From the NCBI GenBank assembly GCA_947085255.1, contig CAMTVQ010000004.1:124001-188000 (forward strand): a DNA stretch of 64,000 nucleotides, read 5' to 3'. Positions 26,716-35,469 of the stretch are shown piece after piece. The stretch's first letter is position 1, and each line of letters starts with the position of its first letter. This stretch comes from CAMTVQ01 sp947085255 (GTDB lineage: Bacteria; Bacteroidota; Bacteroidia; Sphingobacteriales; Sphingobacteriaceae). Under the pieces are notes generated by a model that saw only the letters and a program-made list of their open reading frames with translations, did no database searches and was not told where the DNA came from. Both the position numbers and the translations under genes were made by a program.

Positions 26716-27357
26716 ATGAACGAACAAGAAACTGCCCTAAAAATAGCTGATTTTTTATTACAAGTAAAGGCAATAAAGTTACAACCTAATCAACCATTTA
26801 CGTGGGCTTCTGGATGGAAATCTCCTATTTATTGTGATAACCGCATTACGTTAGCTCATGCACACATACGCACCTATATTCGTCAATGTATTAGTCGTGC
26901 CATAGAGGTTAATTTTGAAAAAGCAGAGGTAATAGCAGGTGTAGCTACAGCAGGTATTCCACAAGGAGTATTGGTAGCACAAGAACTGGGCTTGCCTTTT
27001 GCCTATGTACGCTCGGCGCCAAAAGCACATGGCATGACCAACATGATAGAGGGCGAAATACATGCAGGCCAAAAAGTAGTAGTTATAGAAGATTTAGTAT
27101 CTACTGGTAGCAGCAGCCTTAAGGCCGTAGAAGCATTGCGTGAAGCAGGTGCTGATGTAATTGGCATGGTATCTATCTTTACATATGGATTTGATATAGC
27201 CAAACAAAACTTTGAAAATGCAAAATGCCCGTTATTTAGTTTATGCGATTACGATGCGCTCATTAAACAAGCATTAGACAGTGGGTACTACATCACCGAA
27301 AATGATGTAGCTACCTTAAAAGCATGGAGAACGAGCCCTGAAACGTGGAGTAATTAA
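26716..27357 (+). CDS. pyrE: Orotate phosphoribosyltransferase
   Basis: A 213-residue enzyme (EC 2.4.2.10) that joins orotate to PRPP, the fifth step of pyrimidine synthesis. The N-terminal KLQPNQPFTWASGWKSPIY holds the orotate-binding loop. The PRPP-binding motif VVVIEDLVSTGSSSLKAV is at about 117-134, and GVATAGIPQGVLVAQEL is the preceding substrate loop. Length is typical. Other pyr genes are not nearby. The start is at 26716, one base from the divergent Nudix start codon. Confidence 0.96.
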   Translation: MNEQETALKIADFLLQVKAIKLQPNQPFTWASGWKSPIYCDNRITLAHAHIRTYIRQCISRAIEVNFEKAEVIAGVATAGIPQGVLVAQELGLPFAYVRSAPKAHGMTNMIEGEIHAGQKVVVIEDLVSTGSSSLKAVEALREAGADVIGMVSIFTYGFDIAKQNFENAKCPLFSLCDYDALIKQALDSGYYITENDVATLKAWRTSPETWSN

Positions 27358-27502
27358 TGGGTTGTAGGTTGTAAGGTTAAAGATACTCCTATACTTAAAT
27401 ACCATAAGCTAAACAAATGATGCCATACAAAGCCTTATTTGTAAAGCACCTGCAATATCAAAGGAATTAGAATGCCTGTTTTACATTGCTACACATTATC
27501 AA

Positions 27503-28078
27503 ATGAAAAACATACTTGTTTGTCTTCTATTCTTCTTATTCACTCCTAACCTATTCTCTCAGCATTTAAGTGCTGGATATGTTTTTCAACTCTCAAACGA
27601 CAAAGATTTTAACCCCAGACATGGCTGCTTTGGCGAGTTTACTTACGAATTAAAAAATACTCTACTCGGTACTAAAATAGCCACTTCCTTTGCTCGCTAT
27701 CCGTATTCTGCTTTTACAGAAGTAAACGGCAATTTGGTTAAAACAGATAAAATAGTTTTAGAAAAAAGCCAGTGGACAGCCTTATCGTTTTTTTACTGCT
27801 ATAGCTTTTTAAAGAATTATCCTATAAAACTTTTTGCAGGTCCTGCTATTGGGGCATCTTACTCTAATCAGACAGGCAACCCTGATTTCTTCCGACCACA
27901 TATAGGAGCCATTTTCAAGCTAGTTCACAAAGACCTCATCTCTAAAAATATTGGTCTCCAATTTGGAATAGCACCTACTTATTTAATAAATACTGGAGAA
28001 CTACTTGACGCTAAATATGCACTTGCAAACAGCACAGTTATATTAGAGTTTCAATTTGGCTTAACGTATATATTTTAG
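27503..28078 (+). CDS. Putative outer-membrane beta-barrel protein, unknown
   Basis: A 191-residue protein with a signal peptide (MKNILVCLLFFLFTPNLFSQ) and a remainder of alternating strands ending in the aromatic strand VILEFQFGLTYIF, as expected for a small outer-membrane barrel. It contains the phrase KLFAGPAIGASYSN, common in outer-membrane-protein-like folds. No specific family recognised. It has 145 bp upstream in which I see no clear promoter, and the SRPBCC gene follows after 40 bp. Confidence 0.65.
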   Translation: MKNILVCLLFFLFTPNLFSQHLSAGYVFQLSNDKDFNPRHGCFGEFTYELKNTLLGTKIATSFARYPYSAFTEVNGNLVKTDKIVLEKSQWTALSFFYCYSFLKNYPIKLFAGPAIGASYSNQTGNPDFFRPHIGAIFKLVHKDLISKNIGLQFGIAPTYLINTGELLDAKYALANSTVILEFQFGLTYIF

Positions 28079-28118
28079 TGAGCCTATTCAACTAAATTAC
28101 TTAAAAGTATATAAAAAG

Positions 28119-28514
28119 ATGACCACTATACAAAGCGAAAAAGTATTGTTTACAAAATCGGCAGAAGACGTGTTTAATTTTTTGGCAGATGCCAATAATC
28201 ATGAACAACTCATGCCCAGCAACATTACTAATTGGAGCAGTACTGCCGATGATTGCTCTTTTTCTATCCAGAATATGGGTACGTTGCAGTTAACCTTTTC
28301 GGAACGTAAGAGCCCTAACTTTATTAAAATTACTCCTGTTGGCAAGGTACCTTTTACCATAAACCTACAATGGGATATTGAAGCTACTGATACGGGCTGT
28401 ACCGCCCAACTCACCGTACATGCAGACCTTAACCCATTTATAAAGATGGTTGCAGTAGGTCCACTCACTACATTGGTAAACCACCAAGTACAACAACTAC
28501 AAAAAGCGGTGTAA
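28119..28514 (+). CDS. SRPBCC (START-like) family protein
   Basis: A 131-residue cytosolic protein. It opens as many polyketide-cyclase/SRPBCC proteins do, with a beta strand followed by SAEDVFNFLADANNHEQLMP. The central TFSERKSPNFIKITPVG and NLQWDIEATDTGCTAQLTV are consistent with the helix-grip fold that holds a hydrophobic ligand. Ligand and role unknown. Followed by a terminator hairpin shared with the convergent gene. Confidence 0.8.
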   Translation: MTTIQSEKVLFTKSAEDVFNFLADANNHEQLMPSNITNWSSTADDCSFSIQNMGTLQLTFSERKSPNFIKITPVGKVPFTINLQWDIEATDTGCTAQLTVHADLNPFIKMVAVGPLTTLVNHQVQQLQKAV

Positions 28515-28523
28515 CCAGCAAAA

Positions 28524-28560
28524 ATAATGGTCGGATGACTTTGAGTCATCCGACCATTAT
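28524..28560. terminator. Terminator hairpin between convergent genes
   Basis: Perfect 17-base arms (28524-28540 and 28544-28560) with loop TTG. The minus-strand side is followed by TTTTGC, a modest U tract, so it most clearly serves the gene at 28584-29243; it also lies 10 bp after the SRPBCC stop. Confidence 0.8.
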
Positions 28561-28583
28561 CGAACACGCTGTGTTAAAAAAAC

Positions 28584-29243
28584 CTATTCTTTTACAAAAC
28601 GTGTGGTATATACCTTACTGGCATGTGCAATACGTACTACATACAAACCTGCTGCTAAATGGGCAACAGATACAGTATTGTTTTGTACTGCCAGCGTGTT
28701 GCTACTACCTTTTGCATCTATTACTTGTACTTGGGCAATTGTTGCTCTTTCTGGTAGTTGTAGTGTAAGTTGTTCCTGTGCAGGGTTTGGATATACTCCA
28801 ATAACTTGTTTAGCGGTATTATTTATAATCGAAGCTGTACCGCCTACTGTAAATTTGATACTGGCGGTATCAAATCTGTTTTGTCCCATATACCTTCTAT
28901 ACCACGCTTTGTAAACTAAGGTATAGGTACCTATTGGTAGTAAACCAATAAGTACAGTATCTGTAGAAAAGCAAGGTGAAGTTACGGAAGGAGGATAGTG
29001 ATAGGCATCTACCATTAGATTTTTCGTACCCATTCCATTAATAAATGATGTATCTAATTTACAATCATCTGCCCCATCTGCAAAAGAAGTTTCGCTGATT
29101 ACCCAAATCGAGTCGGTATTGGTACTATCCTCTGATAGAATCTTGAGTGCCTCAATACTCACAACTTGTGCATATGCTTTTGAAATAGAAAAGCTAAAAG
29201 CAAGCAGTATGATTGCTACAAGTAATTTATTAGTATTTTTCAT
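28584..29243 (-). CDS. Small T9SS-exported protein (type A sorting domain)
   Basis: A 219-residue protein with a signal peptide (1-25, ending KAYAQ). A novel-looking beta-rich domain (about 26-145) is followed by a type A T9SS C-terminal domain (about 148-219: IGVYPNPAQEQLTLQL, then AAGLYVVRIAHASKVYTTRF and the final VKE). The protein should cross the outer membrane through T9SS. The mature N-terminal domain has a Cys (CKLD) and several Asp/Asn but no motif I recognise. Confidence 0.85.
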   Translation of the reverse strand: MKNTNKLLVAIILLAFSFSISKAYAQVVSIEALKILSEDSTNTDSIWVISETSFADGADDCKLDTSFINGMGTKNLMVDAYHYPPSVTSPCFSTDTVLIGLLPIGTYTLVYKAWYRRYMGQNRFDTASIKFTVGGTASIINNTAKQVIGVYPNPAQEQLTLQLPERATIAQVQVIDAKGSSNTLAVQNNTVSVAHLAAGLYVVRIAHASKVYTTRFVKE

Positions 29244-29331
29244 AGTATTTAACTGATTTAGGTAATGTAAGTTATACTAAAAAAATGAAATCGAAGGCAT
29301 GCTTTTAACGTACTACATCAAATTAAAAAAA

Positions 29332-29363
29332 AGCGGTCTGCTGGCATAAGCCAGCAGACCGCT
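29332..29363 (-). terminator. Terminator of the DUF2723 gene
   Basis: Perfect 13-base GC-rich arms (29332-29344 and 29351-29363), loop of 6. On the minus strand it is followed by TTTTTTTAATT. Confidence 0.9.
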
Positions 29364-29390
29364 AAATGATTTAATCTTATCGTAACTAAA

Positions 29391-32300
29391 CTATTGCTTC
29401 ATATTCAACTTACCTTCTAATAAGGTAAGATTCTTTTGCAATTTGGATGCCATGTTGCTATCGTTATTCAACGTAGTAATACGTACAAACTCTTGCATAA
29501 TGGCCAAACCTGTACGCATTTCTTGCGCATACATGGTTGGGCTTTTCTTGCTCAAATCAGCAAAATAGGTAAGCTCTTCATTAATATACTTAGCCGATTT
29601 ATCAATCAAAATCTCTGCTTTTTTAGGTTTGTTAGCTCTAAAATACAACTCGCTCATACGCAAGTTTAAAATGGTGCCATTCATAGAACCATAGTTTTTA
29701 GGTACAATGGTTTGTATTTTGTCCATCACCTTTTCGCACGAATCCATTTTACCAGCATTGGCACACGCATTGGCTAATTGGAAATAGAAGTTTTGCAATA
29801 CCGATACCATTCTCCACGATTCTGGATCTACATAAATATCTTTTTCGATGTTACCAAACTTAAACTTGGTCATTAGGTTTTCGTACATCACATCAATATT
29901 TGGTTGTGTAGAGAAACCTGGATCGTCTACCGCAGCTTTTATAGGTACCAAACGGTACGCTAAACCTTCTCCACGGAAATAGTTTTCTAATCCCAAGTAA
30001 TTTTCATTTGGCATGGTCACCGAGAAATAGATAGGACGCTTCCAGTTGTTGTTGGCAATCAGATCCATTACCATAAGGTCGTTTTTGTAAATACCGTTAC
30101 GGGCAATTTGCCATTCCATTACTGGAGCAATCTGTGGTACATCCTTTTGGTCAACCGTTTTTGATTTGATTGCCGCTTCGGCATCTACCGTAAGTTTTAG
30201 GTTTTTGGTAGGTAAAAAGTTGATATAGTCGCCACCACGTGTTTGTAGTTGTGCTTCTTTATCATCGCTACCCATAAAATCTACTACTTCCTTCAGTTCT
30301 GCACTTCCTTGCAAGTTCATGTCGTAATACGGAACATAATCGCGCAATCCAGTTTTAATCTTATCAGGTGTGTACGTAAAGCCCATCCCTTCCGAGTCGT
30401 TCATCTTTTTACGCATTTGATTGATGTACCAATCGATACCCAACAAACTTAAATTACATACACGTATATCTGGACGAATGCCTTCTACTTCTTGGGCATA
30501 CCACAGCGGATATGTGTCGTTATCACCCATGGTAAAGAGGATGGCATTAGGAGCACAAGAGTTTAGATAATCGTGTGCCAAATCGCGCGCGGTGTATTTG
30601 TTAGAACGATCGTGATCATCCCACTCCTGCTGCGCCATTAATGTAGGCACTGCTACTAAGCAAAGTACCGTACTGCCTATAGCTGCTATTTTACCCGATG
30701 CTTTTTGTTTAAACGCATCGTAAATAGCCAATACGCCTAAACCTATCCAAATAGCAAAGGCATAAAAGGAGCCTGCATAAGCATAATCACGTTCGCGAGG
30801 TTGTAATGGTGTTGTATTAAGGTAAAGCACAATAGCTAAACCTGTAAAGAAAAACAACATGGTAACGATAATACCATCGCGCTTATCTTGCTTAAACTGA
30901 TACCATAAGCCTAAAATTCCTAAAATAAAGGGCAGAAAATACAAGCGATTGTATGCCTTGTTTTCGGTAATGCTTGGAGGTAAATTTTCTTGTGAACCTA
31001 AACGAACAGCATCTAATGGTTTTATACCACTTATCCAATTACCGTCGGTTAAATTACCATGCCCCTGTACATCATTTTGTCTGCCTACAAAGTTCCATAG
31101 CAAATAGCGCCAGTACATATGCCCTGCTTGGTAGCTTATTAAAAAGTTAATATTGTCGGCAAAATTTGGATTTTTTGTTCCTGAAATATTTAACCAATCT
31201 TTATAAAAAGACACGTGGTTGGCCTCTCCGCTAAATATACGTGGCAAAATAGTTGTTTTACCAGGTTCGTATACTGGGTATGAGCGCTCGCCTAAGGATT
31301 CGTATTTATTTTCTCCCTTGCGATATAGTGTAGCCCCCTTTTTCTCGTCTATTGCTTTTGCATTGAAATACTGTCCTCTAAATAATGGTCTATCGCCGTA
31401 TTGCTCGCGGTTTAAGTAATTTAAAAATGCATATACGTTATCTGGTTGACTATTATTTAAGTTAGTATTTGCTTTTGCACGTATAATAATCATGGCAAAA
31501 CTACCGTACCCAATAATGATAAAGGCAGTAGAAAGCAATGCTATGTTTAATACGGGCTTTACCTTTTTAATAGAGTAATGAATACCGTAAATGAAACTAC
31601 CTATAAATAGCACCGAAAAGAAGATAACTCCCGAGCCGAAAGGCATTCCTAAACTATTTACAAATAGCAAATCGAACTTAGAGGCTATGTTTACAATACC
31701 CGGAATGATACCGTATTGTACAAATCCTAAAATAGCAATAGATATTGCCGAACAGTAAATAACTCCTTTGCGGGTAATTGGAAACTTGCGGAAGTAGTAT
31801 ACAAAGGCTATTGCTGGTATAGTTAGTAAGTTAAGTAAGTGAATACCAATGGAAAGACCCATAATGTAGGCAATAAACACCAACCATCTATCGGCATGTG
31901 GTTCATCGGCAACAGCTTCCCATTTTAAAATGGCCCAAAAAGCAATAGCTGTAGCTAAAGACGACATGGCATATACCTCTGCCTCTACAGCCGAAAACCA
32001 AAAAGTATCTGAAAATGTGTAGGCCAATGCCCCCACTATACCAGCACCCATAATGGCAATTAATTTTTCGCCAGAAAGCTCTTCATTTGCTTTTACTACT
32101 ATTTTCTTAGCTAATGCCGTAATCGTCCAGAACAAGAATAGGATAGTAAAACCGCTACATATAGCCGAACTTACATTACCGAAATAGGCTACCATAGACG
32201 TATCAGTACCAGCCAATAAGGTAAACATGCGCACTACCATCAAAAAGAATGGGGCACCTGGCTGATGCACTACTTGTAATTTATAGGCAGCAGAAATAAA

Positions 32301-32411
32301 TTCACCACAATCCCAAAAGCTACCCGTAGGCTCGGCAGTAAGTACGTAGGTAGTTGAGGCGATGATAAAACACAACCAGCCTATCAGATTATTGATTTTT
32401 TTATAGTTCAT
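29391..32411 (-). CDS. DUF2723 multi-pass membrane protein (putative glycosyltransferase)
   Basis: A 1006-residue protein. The N-terminal half has about 12-13 transmembrane helices. It opens with the DUF2723 signature GSFWDCGEFISAAYKLQVVH (about 30-49), whose Asp/Glu sit in the first external loop as in protein O-mannosyltransferases and other GT-C enzymes. The C-terminal half (about 600-1006) is soluble and helical, with RERDYAYAGSFYAFAIW before it and MGDNDTYPLWYAQEVEGI as a conserved motif. By fold it should transfer sugar from a lipid-linked donor outside the membrane; acceptor unknown. It is a stand-alone gene with its own terminator, upstream of nothing it obviously serves. Confidence 0.9.
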   Translation of the reverse strand: MNYKKINNLIGWLCFIIASTTYVLTAEPTGSFWDCGEFISAAYKLQVVHQPGAPFFLMVVRMFTLLAGTDTSMVAYFGNVSSAICSGFTILFLFWTITALAKKIVVKANEELSGEKLIAIMGAGIVGALAYTFSDTFWFSAVEAEVYAMSSLATAIAFWAILKWEAVADEPHADRWLVFIAYIMGLSIGIHLLNLLTIPAIAFVYYFRKFPITRKGVIYCSAISIAILGFVQYGIIPGIVNIASKFDLLFVNSLGMPFGSGVIFFSVLFIGSFIYGIHYSIKKVKPVLNIALLSTAFIIIGYGSFAMIIIRAKANTNLNNSQPDNVYAFLNYLNREQYGDRPLFRGQYFNAKAIDEKKGATLYRKGENKYESLGERSYPVYEPGKTTILPRIFSGEANHVSFYKDWLNISGTKNPNFADNINFLISYQAGHMYWRYLLWNFVGRQNDVQGHGNLTDGNWISGIKPLDAVRLGSQENLPPSITENKAYNRLYFLPFILGILGLWYQFKQDKRDGIIVTMLFFFTGLAIVLYLNTTPLQPRERDYAYAGSFYAFAIWIGLGVLAIYDAFKQKASGKIAAIGSTVLCLVAVPTLMAQQEWDDHDRSNKYTARDLAHDYLNSCAPNAILFTMGDNDTYPLWYAQEVEGIRPDIRVCNLSLLGIDWYINQMRKKMNDSEGMGFTYTPDKIKTGLRDYVPYYDMNLQGSAELKEVVDFMGSDDKEAQLQTRGGDYINFLPTKNLKLTVDAEAAIKSKTVDQKDVPQIAPVMEWQIARNGIYKNDLMVMDLIANNNWKRPIYFSVTMPNENYLGLENYFRGEGLAYRLVPIKAAVDDPGFSTQPNIDVMYENLMTKFKFGNIEKDIYVDPESWRMVSVLQNFYFQLANACANAGKMDSCEKVMDKIQTIVPKNYGSMNGTILNLRMSELYFRANKPKKAEILIDKSAKYINEELTYFADLSKKSPTMYAQEMRTGLAIMQEFVRITTLNNDSNMASKLQKNLTLLEGKLNMKQ

Positions 32412-32496
32412 AAACGTTTATAACAAAGCACCGAAAATAGAAAAAATAAGAACAATTTGTTTGCTTTTTCTTACCAGCAAAGCATCCTTTTAAATA

Positions 32497-34035
32497 TTAG
32501 TGTTTCGAGTAATGTTTTAGACGCATTACTTCCTCATCACTAAGGTATCTCCAACGCCCGCGAGGCAGGTCTTTTTTAGTAAGTCCTGCATAAATTGAAC
32601 GATCTAGTTTCACCACATCATAGCCCAAATGCTCGAAAATACGACGTACAATACGATTTTTACCGCTATGTATTTCTATACCTACTTCTTTTTTGGTTGC
32701 TCCCTCTACATATGCCAAATCATCTACCTGCACTTCTCCATCTTCCAGTTCTAAGCCTTTTACTATTTTATCAAAATCGACTTTACGAAGAGGTTTATCT
32801 AAGGTAACATGATACAGTTTGCGTACTTCATGTTTGGGATGAGCCATTTTTTGGGCTAAATCACCATCATTAGTCATGAGCAACAAGCCCGTAGTGTTTC
32901 TATCTAATCTACCAACGGGATAAATACGCTCGCGCGAAGCCGACTTTACCAATTCCATTACTGTACGGCGTTCTTGTGGATCTTCTGTAGTGGTAATGTA
33001 ATCTTTGGGCTTATTTAACAGCACGTACACTTGTTTTTCACGCTTTAGTGGTTGCCCATTAAACGTTACTTTATCCTCTCTCGAAACCTTGTAACCCATT
33101 TCGGTTACCACAACACCGTTTACAGTTACTTCGCCAGAAATAATGAGTTCATCCGCTTTCCGGCGTGAAGCAATACCCGCATCTGCCAAATATTTATTGA
33201 GGCGTGTCAGTCCATCCGAATTTGTGGAAGGGGTAGCTGTTTTCTTACCCTTACCGTACGGACGTTTTGCTGAGTCGAATGATTTTCCAGATTCTGATTC
33301 TGGCTTATACTTGCGTGGTGCATCACTATCGCCCGAACGCTCCTTGTACTCTTTGTAAGAAGATGTTTTTCCTTTATCACCTACCGGCTTGCGCTTACTA
33401 AATGGGGTATCTTCTTGCTTAAATGTTCGTGGACCTCTGTTAAAATCTCTTGTATCCGATTCTTCGTTTTCTTTATCAAAAGGACCCGTACTGCTTCTTT
33501 TTGCTCTACTTGGAGCGCGCTCTAATGAATCGTCTTGGTTGTATTTTCTTTCGCCTCTTGGTGCTGCTGATTTATCTCTATCAAACGAACCTCCATCTGC
33601 TCTTTTTTCGCGTGCTGGTCCTCTATCTGATGAATCTCCTCTATCGTATTTCCGTTCTCCTCTTGGTGCTGCTGACTTATCTCTATCAAATGAACCTCCG
33701 CCTACTCTTTTTTCGCGTGCTGGTCCTCTATCTGATGAATCTCCTCTATCGTATTTTCTTTCTCCTCTTGGTGCGCTTGACTTATCTCTATCAAAGCCAC
33801 CTCCGTCTGCTCTTTTTTCGCGTACTGGTCCTCTATCCCCTCCATCATCCTTTCTAAAATTTGATTTTGTGTACGATTTTTTATCTCCGCTATCGGTTCT
33901 TTTTTCAGCTCCGCGCTCTCCTTTATCAGAAGCCGACTTTCTCGGTCTATCACCACCCTTTGGTGCATTTCTACTAAATTCAGAGCCCGATTTTTTACCC
34001 TTACCCCTACTGTTACCTTGATCTTTATTAAACAT
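32497..34035 (-). CDS. RluB/RsuA-type pseudouridine synthase with long repetitive N-terminal tail
   Basis: A 512-residue protein. The first 275 or so residues are charged and low-complexity. They contain a 35-residue unit (about 67-188, four copies) of the type PAREKRADGGSFDRDKSAAP. The conserved enzyme starts with an S4 RNA-binding domain (about 277-325: RLNKYLADAGIASRRKADEL). The pseudouridine synthase domain has the catalytic Asp378 in GRLDRNTTGLLLMTNDGDL and ends near RGRWRYLSDEE. It should isomerise one uridine in rRNA, most likely 23S (RluB type). The tail probably gives extra RNA binding; its length is unusual and its repeats are easily expanded. Confidence 0.92.
   Translation of the reverse strand: MFNKDQGNSRGKGKKSGSEFSRNAPKGGDRPRKSASDKGERGAEKRTDSGDKKSYTKSNFRKDDGGDRGPVREKRADGGGFDRDKSSAPRGERKYDRGDSSDRGPAREKRVGGGSFDRDKSAAPRGERKYDRGDSSDRGPAREKRADGGSFDRDKSAAPRGERKYNQDDSLERAPSRAKRSSTGPFDKENEESDTRDFNRGPRTFKQEDTPFSKRKPVGDKGKTSSYKEYKERSGDSDAPRKYKPESESGKSFDSAKRPYGKGKKTATPSTNSDGLTRLNKYLADAGIASRRKADELIISGEVTVNGVVVTEMGYKVSREDKVTFNGQPLKREKQVYVLLNKPKDYITTTEDPQERRTVMELVKSASRERIYPVGRLDRNTTGLLLMTNDGDLAQKMAHPKHEVRKLYHVTLDKPLRKVDFDKIVKGLELEDGEVQVDDLAYVEGATKKEVGIEIHSGKNRIVRRIFEHLGYDVVKLDRSIYAGLTKKDLPRGRWRYLSDEEVMRLKHYSKH
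33472..33837 (-). repeat. 105-bp tandem repeat coding the tail of the pseudouridine synthase
   Basis: Four tandem units with DRGP/ERAP anchors at residues 67, 102, 137 and 172 show an exact 35-residue (105-bp) period. The first three units are nearly identical in DNA; the last is degenerate. The pattern keeps the reading frame, so copy number can vary without loss of the enzyme. Confidence 0.85.
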
Positions 34036-34130
34036 CTGTGAATAATCTATTAAAACTTAATTCAGCTAAGTATCGTTACTTAGTACTACTTCATTTCTAT
34101 AAGTGGCTCAAAATTAACATAAAAAATCCG

Positions 34131-34138
34131 TACCTTTG
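34131..34138 (+). promoter_or_regulatory. Candidate promoter of the lytic transglycosylase gene (TACCTTTG)
   Basis: An exact TAnnTTTG lies 91 bp upstream of the ATG at 34230, in the 194-bp gap between divergent genes. A -33 TTG at the right spacing is not evident. Confidence 0.5.
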
Positions 34139-34229
34139 CGCCTTCTTTTAAAATGAGGTTAAATTAACGTTATGCTACTTATCACTATATGTATTCCTGC
34201 ATAGCCATTGTTTCACTAAAAATAAGTTG

Positions 34230-35438
34230 ATGAAAAAATACATACTCACCTTTTCTGCCGTAATACTCCTAATGGTAGTTGCTAAACTTTTAACATTTGG
34301 CACTCCTCCAAACAAACAGGAAACCAATCCTGTAAGCGACCGCTTTAATGTATATGCGGTATATGTACCTGCCGATGCATCCTTTGCTGGTGAAAAAGTG
34401 CCTTTAGAGGACTTTGATGTGTACGAACGCTTAGACAAAGAACTACTGGTAAATACTTTTTACCAATCTCAAACTTTATTATTGCAAAAACGTGCCAACA
34501 GATGGTTTCCAACCATTATTCCTATATTAAAATACTACGGTATTCCCGAAGATTTTAAATACATCCCACTGATAGAATCGGGTTTTGCCCATGCAGTATC
34601 GCAAGCAGGAGCCGCAGGATATTGGCAATTTTTAGACAAAACAGCCCGCGAATACGGTATGGAAGTAAACGAATTTGTAGACGAGCGCTACAATGTAGAA
34701 AAAGCTACCGAAGCTGCTTGTAAATACTTTAGAGATTCGTACAAGCAATTTGGCAGTTGGGCTATGGTAGCTGCTGCGTATAATATGGGGCAAACTGGGT
34801 TGAAGAATCAAGTAAAACGCCAAAAAGAATTGTCGTACTACGATTTGCTCCTTAATGCCGAAACGGCTCGTTATGTATTTCGCTTAATTGCCGTAAAACA
34901 AATTATTGAGCAGCCTGAAAAATATGGATATAAAATCAGTAAAAAGGATTTATACCCTCCGTTAGAAACGTATAAAGTACGTGTAGATACCACTATTACC
35001 GATTTTGTAAGTTTTGCCCGTAAGTTTAATATCAACTACAAAATATTACGTATTGTAAACCCTTGGTTGCGCGATGCTTATTTACCCAATGCTTCTCGTA
35101 AGGTATATTATTTAGAGATACCTAAAAACACAGCACTTTACAAAGAGTTATTACAAGAAGAAATAAAGGGCAGCAACCAATTACTGCCACTAGAAGAAAA
35201 CGAATCGGTATCACAGCAAATGCAAGAGCCTTCTTTTAATCAAGAAAATTTGGACATAGCTATGGCTACAAAAGGGTTGAGTAAGCTAGAACACTCCGTA
35301 ATAGAAGGGGAAGAATTAGCCAGCATTGCCGAACAGTATAAAATATCTGATAAGCAGCTTGCTTTATGGAATAATCTTAGCACCAACTACTTAGAAACAA
35401 ATCAAAAATTAGTTGTGTACCTGCCGCAAACAAATTAG
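34230..35438 (+). CDS. MltD-like lytic transglycosylase with LysM domain
   Basis: A peptidoglycan lyase of 402 residues from the ATG at 34230; a TTG directly before it is in frame but less likely. An N-terminal signal/anchor helix (MKKYILTFSAVILLMVVAKL) is followed by the SLT domain (about 90-215). The catalytic Glu116 lies in YIPLIESGFAHAVSQAGAAG and is followed by YWQF and AYNMGQTGL, as in the MltD family. A LysM domain closes the protein (about 355-400: EGEELASIAEQYKIS). It cleaves the glycan strand and forms 1,6-anhydro ends during wall growth or turnover. uvrA follows after 31 bp. Confidence 0.93.
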   Translation: MKKYILTFSAVILLMVVAKLLTFGTPPNKQETNPVSDRFNVYAVYVPADASFAGEKVPLEDFDVYERLDKELLVNTFYQSQTLLLQKRANRWFPTIIPILKYYGIPEDFKYIPLIESGFAHAVSQAGAAGYWQFLDKTAREYGMEVNEFVDERYNVEKATEAACKYFRDSYKQFGSWAMVAAAYNMGQTGLKNQVKRQKELSYYDLLLNAETARYVFRLIAVKQIIEQPEKYGYKISKKDLYPPLETYKVRVDTTITDFVSFARKFNINYKILRIVNPWLRDAYLPNASRKVYYLEIPKNTALYKELLQEEIKGSNQLLPLEENESVSQQMQEPSFNQENLDIAMATKGLSKLEHSVIEGEELASIAEQYKISDKQLALWNNLSTNYLETNQKLVVYLPQTN

Positions 35439-35469
35439 CTTTATAATCGGTTTAAGGGCATAATACAGC

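Noticed and set aside
33389..34021. Long plus-strand ORF (210 residues) opposite the pseudouridine synthase
   Set aside because: Antisense of the repetitive Arg/Asp/Gly codons; Ser/Leu/Pro-rich product without domains. The minus-strand frame has the conserved S4 and synthase domains.
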